Source: Aporrectodea caliginosa (Eukaryota; Annelida; Clitellata; Crassiclitellata; Lumbricidae). From it: a DNA stretch of 64,000 nucleotides. The stretch is taken from NCBI GenBank assembly GCA_020284085.1, contig JACEVL010000999.1, positions 366,001-430,000 on the forward strand, written 5' to 3'. The translations under genes and the position numbers were made by a program. This document shows, piece by piece, positions 1 through 10,793 of the stretch (position 1 is the first letter of the stretch; the number at the start of each line of letters is the position of its first letter). The notes below the pieces were generated by a model. That model was not told the origin of the DNA. It saw only the letters and a program-made list of their open reading frames with translations, and ran no database searches.

Positions 1-920
1 CCTCTCGATCTGCAGCTATTATATCCAAATAATTGTGAGGTTTAGAGCGATCATTTCAACGAATGCAGAAAATAAACCGCCATTTTGTGTCGAGTTACGC
101 GCAGGCCTTGTGACCTGACACATATACGGTCCAATGGTTGGAAAGGAGGACATTCGTATGTCCAGTTAAACGAAACTGGGTCAGTTATTGGAGTTGGATT
201 GCACCAATGGATTGAGCGTATTACATGCGTAAAACGCACACTGTCGTCCAGCTTCCATCGCACGCGTTACTCCAATCAGACTACGTGTATTGTACCGATA
301 ATCATGGCATCACATAGTAGTCATTTAACTATCGGTGTCGTCTTGCATTTCATAAAATGTCAAACTTTACATTATCCGATGAATGTATAGCGATACATAA
401 AGCCATGTTTTACAGCCATCCAGTTTTAAAGAAATATTCGGGCAGTCGTACGATGGCAGCCCAGAGCTGCTAGTGCTACGTCACTATGAGCACCGGTACC
501 ATTACAATAAAAAAAATGTAATCTACGACAACAGCGACCTGTTCTTCTACCTTTTCAAAGAAAACTCATGGCGGCAAAGATCTAAAAATACGTAACTAAA
601 AATACGTAAAATGGAAAATTACTAAATAGAATAACTTAACTGGCTAAAATTAAGACTAATGATTGTCCAGCGTAAAATCACGCGTGTGCCAAGTGAAAAA
701 AACAAAGACCGGATATTAAACTTGCCTTAGATCCGACGTCCAAGTGGTCATCCAATCGTTACGTGGGTCGGGTCACCGAGCAATAATTTTGCTATATTTC
801 CAGTAATATCCGATTCTGCAGGATTCAGCTAATGTGCCACAGTTGATAATGAGCGTTGTACACCACTTAAATGTCGATAAGAAATAAATGTGGTTTGACT
901 GAAAATGTAGCTATAAATGC
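1..920. repeat. Direct segmental duplication, copy 1 (truncated by window start)
   Basis: This segment matches 7,322-8,235 almost base for base in the same orientation. Only scattered substitutions and small indels are visible, including about 18 extra bases here near 890-907. The match starts at the first base of the window, so this copy probably extends further left. It ends at the edge of the satellite array that starts at about 936. Short open frames inside it (for example 51-263 minus and 85-390 plus) recur in the second copy and do not look like protein. In copy 2 the same sequence lies immediately upstream of a coding exon, so this is probably duplicated promoter or 5' flank. Confidence 0.9.
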
Positions 921-935
921 ATCTTGTCCTAATAT

Positions 936-2830
936 TTTGGTATTTAACATTATTAAGGTCAAGGAATCGATTTATCGTAGTTGCGATAGTATCTGAATGT
1001 GACTATCCAAGATGGCGGCCAATTTGGCGCCAAAACAGAAAACAGTATATATCAGGTCATAGGTAGCTACAATCACAAATAAAGTATTAAATTTAACAAT
1101 ATTCTCAAGGTCAAGGAATCGATTTATCGTAGTGGCGATAGTGTCCGAATGTTACTAATCAAAGATGGCCGTCAATATGGCCGCCAAAACACAAAAATAT
1201 GTATATTTCAGGTCAGGTAAGATACAATTACAGTTGCAGTGTCAAATATAGTATTTTCAAGGTCAGGAAATGGTTTATCGTAGTGGCGATAGTGTTCGAA
1301 TGTTACTATCAAGATGGCGGCATGGCCCCGCCAAACTAAAAAAGATTATATTTCATGTTGAGGTGGCTACAATTACAGTTGCAGTGTCGAATATAGTATT
1401 TTCGAGGTCAGGAAATCGATTTATAATGTAGTTAATGATAGTATCGGAATGTGACTATTCAAGATGGCGGCCAATTTTTCGGCGCCAAACGCAGAAAACA
1501 GTATATATCAGGTCATGGGTAAGCTACAATCACAAATAAAGTATTAAATTTAACATTATCAAGGTCAGGGAATCGATTTATCGTAGTGGCGATAGTGTCG
1601 GAATGTTACTATTCAAGATGGCGGCCAATATGGCCGCCAAACACAAAAATATATATTTCCAGGTCAGAGGTAGATACAATTACAGTTGCAGTGTCAAATA
1701 TAGTATTTTCAAGGGGAGGAATCGATTTATCGTAGTGGCGATAGTGTCTGGAATGTTACTATTCAAGATGGCGGCCAACATGGCCGCCAAAACACAAAAA
1801 GATGTATATTTCATGTTAGAGGTAAGCTACAATTACAAGTTTCTGCAGTGTCGAATATAGTATTTTCGAGGTCAGGAAATCGATTTATCCGTAGTGGCGA
1901 TAGTGTTCTAAATGTTGCTGATCCCAAGATGGCGGCCAACATGGCCGCCAAAACAAAGATATTATTTTTCAGGTCAGAGGTAGCTACAATTACAGTTGCA
2001 GTATCGAATATAATATTTTCAAGGTCAAGGAAATCGATTTATCGTAGTCTCATTGGCCGCCATCTTGGATAGTAACATTCCAAGACCGTCATTATCGCCA
2101 CTAGCGATAAATCGAATCCTTGACCTTGAAATATTATAATCGACACTGCAACTGCTTAACAGTAATTCTCACCTGACAAATATACTGATTTTCTTTTGGC
2201 GCCAATATTGGCCGCCAAAATCTTGAATAGTAACATTCCGTCACCTCGCCACTACAGCTAAATCGAATCCTTGACGCTTGAAAAAATATATTCGACACTG
2301 CAACTGTAATTGTAGCTTACCTCTGACCCTAAATATACTGTTTTCTTCTTTGGCGCCAATATTGGCCGCCGGCATGATATAACATTCCCACACTATTGGC
2401 ACTACGATAAACCGAATCATTGACCTTGAAAATATTATGAAGTCGACACTGCACTGCTATTGCTTGGCTTACCTCTGACCTGAAATATACTGTTTTCTGT
2501 TTTGGCGCCAATATTGGCCGCCATCTTGGATAGAAACATTCAGTCACTATCGCCACTACGATAAATTCTGGGAATCTTGACCTTGAAAAATATTATATTC
2601 GACATTGCAACTGCCATTGTAGCTTGCCTCTGACCTGAAATATACTGTTTTCTGGCGCCAATATGGCCGCCGTCTTGATATTAACATTCCGACACTATCG
2701 CCATCGAGATCGATTCCTTGACCTTGATAATGTTAAAATTTAGTACTTCATTTGTTATTTTAGCTTACCTGTGACCTGATATATACTGTTTTCTGTGTTG
2801 GCGCCAATATTTGTCCGCCATCTTGGTTTA
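936..2830. repeat. Satellite array of about 152-bp units, head-to-head inverted
   Basis: About seven and a half diverged plus-oriented units start near 954, 1105, 1257, 1402, 1558, 1709, 1866 and 2019. Each contains GGTCAAGGAATCGATTTATC, then a GGCGATAGTGT block, then AAGATGGCGGCCAA...GGCCGCC, then a CAGGTC...GCTACAAT block. At about 2,050 the orientation switches, and five or so units run in reverse to about 2,830. Each unit carries a near-palindrome, GGCGGCCAATATGGCCGCC. The open frames at 1,603-2,072 and 2,329-2,937 are translations of these units and are not genes. Confidence 0.9.
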
Positions 2831-2980
2831 AAATGCCTTTTTGGGGGTGATCCCGTGGTCGGATTTTGTCGGATTTTGGATATGTTATTCTGCAATGGGA
2901 ACCGAGCAGGAAACCGTTTAAAAAGCTTCGGAAGCAATATTGCCCAGGTCTAACTGCAAATTGCCTGGACTAACTATCGT

Positions 2981-3052
2981 AGCCCGAGTTAACTCGGGCT
3001 CCACGGTATGAGAACGGATTACGCAGCCCGAGTTAACTCGGGCTCCACGGTA
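2981..3052. repeat. Tandem pair of perfect 20-bp palindromes
   Basis: The perfect palindrome AGCCCGAGTTAACTCGGGCT lies at 2,981-3,000 and again at 3,025-3,044. Both copies are followed by CCACGGTA, so the repeat unit is 44 bp. It sits just outside the right edge of the satellite array. No function can be assigned. Confidence 0.85.
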
Positions 3053-3589
3053 AAGGGGTTAAATCTAGCATATGAAAGAAAAAACACAATAAATTCTTGC
3101 TTTTGACAGCTATTCAATTCATGCAGATAAACTACTCTTCTCTAGGGTTTTTTAATGTCAGTGGTTAGATTTTGCTGCTTGTTGCTGTTCTGATTCCATT
3201 TTGTAAATGCAACACTACATAGCTCTATGATTTTTATCGGCCTTAGGCCTACATCTAGCATCTTGAACCATCTTAGAGCAAATATACAAGCCAACTACAG
3301 ACCCACAGGGTGTTGGAAAGTCATCCACTTAACCTTCCTTCTTTTAAATTATATTTGAGTATAGGTTTAAGTCTAGCGATCATCCTCAGAGTCTTAATAA
3401 CTTTTGTGGCACAACTATGCAAGCAGTGATGCAGAATAATTTTTTTACATACCTTAGAGAGTTCAGTACCAGAAAAATCTTGCAGAAATATGTGTCGACT
3501 CTATATGGCAGCTAACCTGGTTCACTACATACCATCTGCCCAACTACCAGGTCACCGAACAATGCCTGCTTTCTACCAACTGCTAAAGT
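3053..3589. other. Non-coding stretch without recognised features
   Basis: AT-rich sequence. I see no coding frame, structural RNA or repeat that I can support here. Confidence 0.5.
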
Positions 3590-3672
3590 TGTTTGGCTGT
3601 GGCTGAGAGCGTCTCTGAGTAGGCTTCTTGAAGAGGCGCTATATAAATCTCCGGAATGAATGAATGGATGAA
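3590..3672 (+). repeat. SINE-like tail, GCGC/TATATAAAT/GAATGAAT type
   Basis: The sequence reads GAGCGTCTCTGAGTAGG, then GAGGCGCTATATAAAT, then a short (GAAT)n tail. The same 3' module recurs at 18,872, 39,510, 42,178 and 48,150 on the minus strand, so it is a dispersed retroposon 3' end. Confidence 0.65.
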
Positions 3673-4177
3673 AAAAAGAGATCAACACAGCAAGCGCTAT
3701 ATGAGTTTTCTTCCAAAGATCACACGTGTGTGTTAAATAAATTTGATATTCGTGGCTGCAGCTGTGTTGCACGAATTCATATTATATCGAAGAGCATTAT
3801 AGTGAGGGTCCAGTGTATATTAAACCTGCAATTACTCAATACTTTAAGCTATAAGCTAAATACTAAATTGAGAATCATATCTCAAACAGCACAGAAAAAG
3901 GAAGTATAACACCAACTTTCATGCATAGCATCAAAACTCAATGCACTGTAATATTTACAACTGGAAATATCTTACATCATGAGGATGTCAATAAAGAAAT
4001 AAAAACAAGATGCGTTCTGCAGACAAGTTGCATTGTGCATAAAACTGTAACACGATGTTGCAATTTGGCAAGCTTTACTTTCTCCATGATATGTTTTTCA
4101 AAAGGATGATTTTAATTAGCATACAAAAAATTATACCCAGTTAGAAATTTTCTACTGTTGTGATGTTGCGTCAAGCA

Positions 4178-4770
4178 TAGGGTTGGCAAAAGGAGGACAT
4201 GTCCTTCTTTTCAGCCTCATGTCCTCTGTTTGGCAGGCAAAGCTAAAAACCTCAAAAACGTCGGGCTTTTTGTACCGGTTCGTTTGTTGTATTGGGTAAT
4301 TGGCTATTATTTCACGGCAGTTTTTATTGATTTTACATGTACATGTTGTCCCTATGTTTCCCCTCGGACCCTACCAGGCTAACAGTCAAATTTACTTATT
4401 TAATTTTTTTTATTGCAGCTCGATTTCTTTCAGACGTTTCTAGTCCATGATCTGAGTAATGTTACAACCAATGTATCTTTGGACTGTTTATGAGTCTCTT
4501 TGGTCAAAGTGCTATGATAAAAAACCTCAGATTATAATAGATAATTTTGCTTTAGATTCGTACAGAATGACAACCAAAATATATAAGCAAAATAGGCTTC
4601 AGCTGTATTTCTAATAGGTCAAGGTCAGAACATACACTTAAGGGCAAATCTGAAAACAATAGTTCAATGGAAGCCCTTGATGGAATCACCATGGATGGTT
4701 TCCATTCAATGTGTCCTCCTTTCACGCTTTCTGTGTCCTCCTTAGACTATCCATGTATCTGGCAACCCTA
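4178..4770. mobile_element. Non-autonomous hAT-type element (593 bp)
   Basis: Terminal inverted repeats begin TAGGGTTGGCAAA on the left. The right end, reverse complemented, reads TAGGGTTGCCAGATAC. The flanks are near-identical 8-bp target duplications, GTCAAGCA at 4,170-4,177 and GTCAGGCA at 4,771-4,778. GGAGGACA-type motifs recur just inside both ends. It has no transposase frame. The 8-bp duplication points to the hAT superfamily. Confidence 0.8.
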
Positions 4771-5214
4771 GTCAGGCATTAACAGGACTCATCTGTCAAC
4801 ATGTGAAATTCTGCCTCAGCCCTTATAGAATTAAAAGCCCCAGCTTCAAATTTACAAAAAAAATCAAAATATTCAGCAACTTGTGCACAGACAAGATTTG
4901 AAGAAAAAGAAATAAAGGAAGGCTAGATAGACAATATAAACAAAGGCCTAGTAAGAACTGGACAAAACATTAGAGGGGTATTAGACTTGACAATTGACCA
5001 AAACAAACCGAGATCCCTTATTTCACATGTATCACGGCCAAATGGCTGGCATCAGGAACTCCTGATGATTATAAAGTTCTATAGATATAACAATGCCTCT
5101 TTAAAGGTTGCACTGTGTGCTACTGCATATCACGTCACAGGTCATCCCAAGACTTTCAATCAGATTTAATGTCATCAAATGAAAAACCACTTCATAATAC
5201 ACTCCAACACACAT

Positions 5215-5496
5215 CCATTGGGGCCCATAGAATAATGGTAACATTACAGGCGTGAACAGCATAACATCAAGTAGGAAGCAGGATCAATACCCGCAACCCT
5301 CCCGAAGGTCCACTCGGCCTGTCATTTGCAAGACGGCGTTGGTAAAATGAATAGGACGTGATTGGTGCCTTGTGTGACTGCAATACAGTTAAATTTGACT
5401 CCTGTAATAACTTGTGATCATCTGTTCATGCTATGAATTGTAATCATACCGGGTACTTGTCAGTTTGAAATAATAAAGAATATTATTATTATTAAA
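5215..5496 (+). mobile_element. Retroposon copy A with (ATT)n tail
   Basis: This is an inverted relative of 9,167-9,430. Shared blocks in order are CCCATAGAATAATGG, CAAGTAGGAAGC, GGCGTTGG, ATAGGACGTG, CTCCTGTAATAACTTGT, TATGAATTGTAATCATAC and TTTGAAAT.ATAAAGAA, ending in a TTATTATT tail. The tail and the absence of a coding frame suggest a LINE 3' end or a SINE. Confidence 0.75.
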
Positions 5497-6300
5497 TGAA
5501 ATTTAATTTTCTCTTTACATCCTCACGGCACTAAGCAACTTTAGAACTTTTCATTTCACCAAATGTTTCACTGTGCTTCAGTCTAATAGTGTTGCACTCA
5601 CACATCAGACTAACATATCAAACTTTAACACAAGTACCTCATCCAGAGGAATAGTAGTGGTTCTGATTCATTTTAAAACTTAGCCCATGATCCAACTGTA
5701 CTTCAATAATTTGCTTTACCTGCCCCATCTCTGTTTCTCATTTTACAATACATTACCCAAATTTTCTATGCTAGCCCCACATTTGAAGTGAAATTAATCA
5801 TCAGAGTGATTTAAGTAATTTTATTAAATACTCTTCTTCACTAATACAACTCATACTTCCACTACATTTATCTAATCATGATACACTTCACCTGACATAA
5901 TTTCTAAGTCATAAACTGGTGGCAAAATCATTTATCAGTCAGCATTTCCAACCATTTACTAAGTACTCATCTGGCTATTTTATCTTCCAAATCTGTCCTC
6001 CTGACTTCACAATCAATCATTGCAAAATCATTGCAATCAAATTTGCTAACTTTCTTTCATTTCCAGTTCTTTTGGCAATCACTAATTACCAAATTAAGAT
6101 CGCCTAAACAAGCGACGCAACACACCAATTATAAACTTTTTTAAACACTGCATCAATCCGCAATCATAAAAAGACGTACACAAAATAACAGCTCTACAGT
6201 CAACACTTCAAATGTCGCGACGCTCCAATGGACATGTGAAAAAACGTGTTAACAAAGCAACAAATTTTATTCACTGATGGTTTGTAATTAAATTTAATCC
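5497..6300. other. Non-coding AT-rich stretch
   Basis: No supported gene or repeat seen. It precedes a GC- and CpG-rich patch starting near 6,400. Confidence 0.5.
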
Positions 6301-6429
6301 GAGAAAACAACGTTTCTCCTATCGCCCGTGAGCGTGGTTTTATCTAAAACATCCGATCTCGCAATAATCGCTCCATTCATTGATCCTCCCTATCACACCC
6401 TCCATCGTATCGTTATAAACTCGTCCAAA

Positions 6430-6732
6430 ATGGCGGCCGGACAAGATCAGTCGTCTGCATCTATTCGATTTAGACTCCGTTCCGCGAGCAACGACGGATT
6501 GCGAACAGCTAAAACTTCGGTCTACGGCGCCCTCCCTCGCCCGTTACGGTTTCAACGACAGCGAATCGCCAGGACGTCGGTCAAAACCCGCCTCCGACGG
6601 GCGCCGCCGCCGAGGAGCGCATGCTTATCGATCGGCGGCGCTCAAACCGTTCGTAACCAACGTGTTTTCAAGAATGATTTATCTTCGAAAGCTGGACTAC
6701 ACCACAGCAAACGTCCAGATTTTCTGATTTAA
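6430..6732 (+). CDS. Possible first exon or small ORF in a CpG-rich patch
   Basis: An ATG in a strong context (CCAAAATGGCGGCC) opens a 100-codon frame that is rich in arginine and serine and ends at 6,732. The 6,400-6,690 stretch is clearly richer in G+C and CpG than its surroundings, which is typical of a promoter or first exon in such genomes. I do not recognise the protein. The frame could be a real first exon spliced further right, an upstream ORF, or chance in GC-rich promoter DNA. It would run antisense to the gene that starts at 7,315 if that gene continues left. Confidence 0.25.
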   Translation: MAAGQDQSSASIRFRLRSASNDGLRTAKTSVYGALPRPLRFQRQRIARTSVKTRLRRAPPPRSACLSIGGAQTVRNQRVFKNDLSSKAGLHHSKRPDFLI

Positions 6733-7150
6733 TGACATTAGTTCTCCAAGAGAATGCTCTCTCTCCGATCTGCCGAACACATCTGGGCTAGTGAATGGGA
6801 TTCCCAAATACAGCGCTTACGTTCTCGTGCGCTGTAAATGCGGCATGCGTTAAGTCATTGCGAGATGCAGTCAAACACACAGACAAAATGGCCTCCTAAC
6901 ATGTCGCTGTGAATTTCTAATGAATCCCCTAACATTGTCTCATTGTTTGACGCCTTGAATCTTCACCCTGGAACGTCCAGAACCTCAAATTTACCACTTT
7001 GGCGGCTTTTCCTCATGTAGTTGCGGCCCAAATTCGACAAGTCGAAAAGCTGCATAAAAGCTGCGTAAAAATGAAGGCATTTGATTTTCCTTAACATTGG
7101 GCTACGTGCCGATATGAAAACGGTTAACCAGAGTACTTTTGGCCACTTAC

Positions 7151-7315
7151 CTCGAGATTTTTGCACAGTTCTGCATAGGAAAACTCGGGATATGTATCGT
7201 CCGTTGACTGCGTTAGAGGCACGATGAGGCGAACTGTAGGTGGCGTTTTGTTCTTGTTTTTCTCTAAATTAACGCCAACATTGGACACGACTTCAATCCT
7301 TCTCGGTTCACCCAT
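7151..7315 (-). CDS. First coding exon of an unidentified minus-strand gene
   Basis: The frame starts at an ATG at 7,315 in a good context (AAAAGAATGG). It encodes 55 residues beginning MGEPRRIEVVSNVG and ending SYAELCKNLE, then meets a strong splice donor (GAG|GTAAGTGG) in phase 0. The composition looks like real protein: a charged lysine/asparagine stretch, then a TVRLIVPL hydrophobic patch. I cannot name the family and found no convincing second exon to the left inside the window. The direct duplication begins only 7 bp upstream of the ATG, so copy 1 at the window start probably has its own version of this exon just outside the window. That suggests tandem paralogues. Confidence 0.5.
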
Positions 7316-7321
7316 TCTTTT

Positions 7322-8235
7322 CCTCTCGATCTGCAGCTATTATATCCAAATAATTGTGAGGTTTAGAGCGATCATTTCAACGAATGCAGAAAATAAACCG
7401 CCATTTTGTGTCGAGTTACGCGCAGGCCTTGTGACCTGACACATATACGGTCCAATGGCTGGAAAGGGGGACATCCGTATGTCCAGTTAAACGAAACTGG
7501 GTCATGTATTGGAGTTGGATTGCACCCATGATTGCACCAATCGATTGAGCGTATTACTTGCGTAAAACGCACACTGTCGTCCAGCTTCCATCGCACGCGT
7601 TACTCCAATCAGACTACGCGTATTGCACCGATAATCATGGCATCACATAGTAGTCATTTAACTATCGGTGTCGTCTTGCATTTCATAAAAATGTCAAACT
7701 TTACTTTATCCGATGAATGTATAGCGATACATAAAGCCATGTTTTACAGCCATCCAATTTTAAAGAAATATTCTGCCAGTCGTACGATGGCAGCCCAGAG
7801 CTGCTAGCGCTACGTCACTATGAGCACCGGTACCATTACAATAAAAAAATGTAGTCTACGACAACAGCAACCTGTTCTTCTACCTTTTCAAAGAAAACTC
7901 AGGGCGGCAAAGATCTAAAAATACGTAACTAAAAATACGTAAAATGGAAAATTACTAAATAGAATAACTTAACTGGCTAAAATTAAGACTAATGATTGTC
8001 CATCGTAAAATCACGCGTGTGCCAAGTGAAAAAAACAAAGACCGGATATTAAACTTGCCTTAGATCCGACGTCCAAGTGGTCATCCAATCGTTACGTGGG
8101 TCGGGTCACCGAGCAATAATTTTGCTATATTTCCAGTAATATCCGATTCTGCAGGATTCAGCTAATGTGCCACAGTTGATAATGAGCGTTGTACACCACT
8201 TAAATGTCGATAAGAAAATGTAGCTTTAATGCGGA
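7322..8235. repeat. Direct segmental duplication, copy 2
   Basis: This is the second copy of 1-920, in the same orientation, about 7.3 kb away. It sits immediately upstream of the minus-strand exon at 7,151-7,315 and so probably carries that gene's promoter and 5' UTR. Homology fades after AAATGTAGCT at about 8,225-8,235. In copy 1 it stops at the satellite edge. Confidence 0.9.
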
Positions 8236-8597
8236 TTTTGATACCATCTACGATGCAATGTAGGACCCACTCGATAAGACTGAATGTCCGGCCAGTCCAC
8301 TTCCGTTGTGAGCCAATTAATCTGCCGTCTTGTAACGTGCGCAGTTCATCGACATCTTTGGACTAGACGTCAATGCGGCGTGCCACATCTGATTAGTTTT
8401 GTATTTGTCAGATCGAGGTGTTGGCCCCAATTTACGTGAAACACTAATATTTAAGACGAGAAATTTGGACTAAAAGGCTCTGAATCAATAGCGGTGACAA
8501 GAATTCTTATTAATGGGACTACAGTACATGTATAAAATAAAATTTTAATTGTAATAAAGGCGCTATACAATTTAGCAAGTACGGAAAGATCTATATG
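8236..8597. other. Unassigned spacer
   Basis: No gene seen. A short (AAC)n/(AATA)n/(TA)n run begins at about 8,600, at the tail of the LINE fragment that follows. Confidence 0.4.
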
Positions 8598-9165
8598 AAC
8601 TAACAACAACAACAATAATAATATATATATATTCGTTTAATATGAAAACCAGTTGACACACCGCAACAGGGAACAGAAAAGGGACTACAATTCAATTGAA
8701 AAGTCTTTAGAGCGTCACTTTTGGCTTAAAGATTGTGGACCAGATTTTACTGATTGTCGATATAGGATTCTTGGGATAAAATTGCGGTCGTCCTTAGCTG
8801 GCAGATTAAATTCATGAGGCCTCTGGCGAAGGCTGTATTTGTGGCGCGTCATCGGCGGAAACAAGCTGCGCAGGACGTGGGTATCATTCGTCCTTGCTGC
8901 ACGGAAGAGGCCCTCGTCTGCCTTGGCGGCCCTCTCTTCCACACTGGGTGCCATCTCCGGCAGATATCTCAATCGCTGCGCGCGACGCAGCAGTCGATCC
9001 ATCCTTGCTCTGTCATCTGCGGTGGCAAGGCCCCACCATGCAGGCGCGGCGTACATGAGGCGGGCTACAGTGGTGGCTTCTGTGACTGTTTGAAGAGCCT
9101 TTTCTGGCAGACCATGGCTCCTAAGTACTCGCAACGCATAGAGGGAGCTGGAGCATGCACTGAGA
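8598..9165 (-). mobile_element. 3' end of a CR1/Jockey-like LINE
   Basis: The minus-strand frame 8,715-9,134 (139 residues, stop included in the element) is typical of the end of non-LTR reverse transcriptases. It has an AAPAWWG segment, then an RRAQRLRYLP segment, then LRQRPHEFNLP and a DDRNFIPRILY box just before the stop. This last order of motifs is familiar from CR1/Jockey-type ORF2 C-termini. The catalytic part of the reverse transcriptase is missing, so the copy is 5'-truncated. The 3' side ends in a TTATTATTGTTGTTGTT tract near 8,605. It is not a host gene. Confidence 0.75.
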
Positions 9166-9166
9166 A

Positions 9167-9430
9167 CCTCATAATAATAGGCCCTGTTCTTTATAATTTC
9201 AAACGTACAAGTGCGCAGTATGATTACAATTCATAGTATGAACGGATGTTAACAAGTTATTACAGGAGTCCTATTTAACTATGGCACCCATGCCATCCAC
9301 GTCCTATTTCTCATTTAACCAACGCCACCTAGCGAATGACAAGCTGAGTGGCCCTTTCGGAAGGTAGCGGGTATCAATCCCGCTTCCTACTTGATACCTG
9401 CTCTTCACGCCATTATTCTATGGGTTCCCA
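9167..9430 (-). mobile_element. Retroposon copy B, inverted relative of 5,215-5,496
   Basis: Read on the minus strand it has the same block order as copy A, from CCCATAGAATAATGG through CTCCTGTAATAACTTGT to a TATTATTAT tail at 9,167. The tail directly abuts the LINE fragment at 8,598-9,165. Confidence 0.75.
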
Positions 9431-9635
9431 CCACTGTAGTGTAAATTTAATTGTTTAGATGTGGGCACTCTATTAAGGCACAATGCACAATTCGATGAGG
9501 AATTTGACCGAATTTGAAAATTGGTCATAATGATGAGAATCTACAAGTCAGACCAACCGAGCGTATGCTGATAAGCTTTATAGTCTTTATTTTGGAGTTG
9601 GATTGCACCATCGACGTATATTGCACAACTAGGAT

Positions 9636-9690
9636 AAGTGCACACGCGCGCGCACACTCTCACGCACACCCACACAGCGAGAGAGCATGT
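9636..9690. repeat. CA/CG/GA simple repeat
   Basis: Alternating CACGCGCGCGCACA, CTCACGCACACC and GAGAGAG tracts lie just beyond the 3' end of the LINE that follows. Confidence 0.8.
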
Positions 9691-9976
9691 TCTTCTTCTT
9701 CTTGTGGTTCTCTGCCTGTTAGGCAGGTTCAAATGTCCGACGTCGCCACTTCTCTCGTTGTTGGGCCTCTTCTTTCAGTTTCCTGTAGCCGTTTGTCATC
9801 ATCCAATCCAGCATCATCTGTCTTGGTCTTCCTCTTGTCTTCCTCCCCTTCATTTTTCCTTCGATGACCGTTCTTAGTAGTGATCGAGTCTCCTCTCAGC
9901 GTGTGTGCGATCCATTTCCTTTGCCTGTCTCTTATTGTGCGTATATCTTTCTTCTCCAATTATTCCCAACACTTCT

Positions 9977-10516
9977 TCATTTGTTATATGTTCTGTCCAG
10001 CTGATTTTTTTCCATTCTTCTCCATGTCCACATTTCGAAAGCTTCCAGTCTTTTTATATCCGCTTTTCTCATTGTCCATGTCTCCGATCCATACAGCACC
10101 ACGCTCCATACTAGTGTCTTTATCATTCTTATCTTTAGATTCCTGTTTAGTTTTCCTCTCAGTAATTCTCTTCTGTTTGAGAATGCCTCCTTTCCTATTG
10201 CTATCCTTCTTTTAATTTCTCTGTGGCATTTGGCATCTGTCGTAATCATACTCCCTAGGTAGCAGAATTCTTTGACTTGCTCTATCTGTTTTCCTCCAAT
10301 GTGTATTCTGACTACAGTTTCCTTTCCTTTACTTATCTTCAATACCTTTGTCTTTTTGATGTTAATCTTCATCCCGTATTCGGTTGATGTTGTGTTTAGC
10401 CTATCCATCATTGCTTGCAGTCCTTTCTGGTTTCTCGCCAACATTGCCTGATCATCTGCAAACCTTAGGCCTAATGCCTTTATCCATTTTCCACCAACCT
10501 TTATCCCCTCCTCCAT
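9977..10516 (-). pseudogene. LINE reverse transcriptase C-terminal segment
   Basis: A 179-residue open piece of the LINE ORF2. It carries the catalytic LRFADDQAM motif near its start and the post-catalytic YGSETWTM segment near its end. It is out of frame with the neighbouring pieces upstream (10,452-10,793) and downstream (9,729-9,959), so the enzyme is broken. The plus-strand frames overlapping it are antisense shadows. Confidence 0.85.
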
Positions 10517-10793
10517 CTCCTCTACTGCCTCTCTGACAAGCTCTTCTATAATCGATGTTAAATAGTAATGGTGACAGTGGACATCCTTGTCTCACACCTC
10601 TTCCAACGTTTCCTGGTTCCGAGTACTCTCCATCTATTCTTATTCGCATCTTTTGTCCCATGTATAAGTTTCCTATTAATCTTCTGTCTCTCCAATCTAT
10701 TCCCATCCGCCTCAATGCATGTAGTAGCCTTCTCCAGTCAACTCTATCAAATGCTTTTTCATAATCCACAAAGCATATATACATCCTGACCAT
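10452..10793 (-). pseudogene. LINE reverse transcriptase middle segment
   Basis: Carries the CFVDYEKAFDRVDW block (first catalytic Asp) and the RQGCPLSPLLFNI block of reverse transcriptase. After LFNI the frame is lost, and the expected continuation is in the frame of 9,977-10,516. Confidence 0.85.

Noticed and set aside
1603..2937. Several ORFs with repeated FKMAANMAAK-like peptides
   Set aside because: They follow the satellite unit (AAGATGGCGGCCAA...) and change frame between units; no coding signal.
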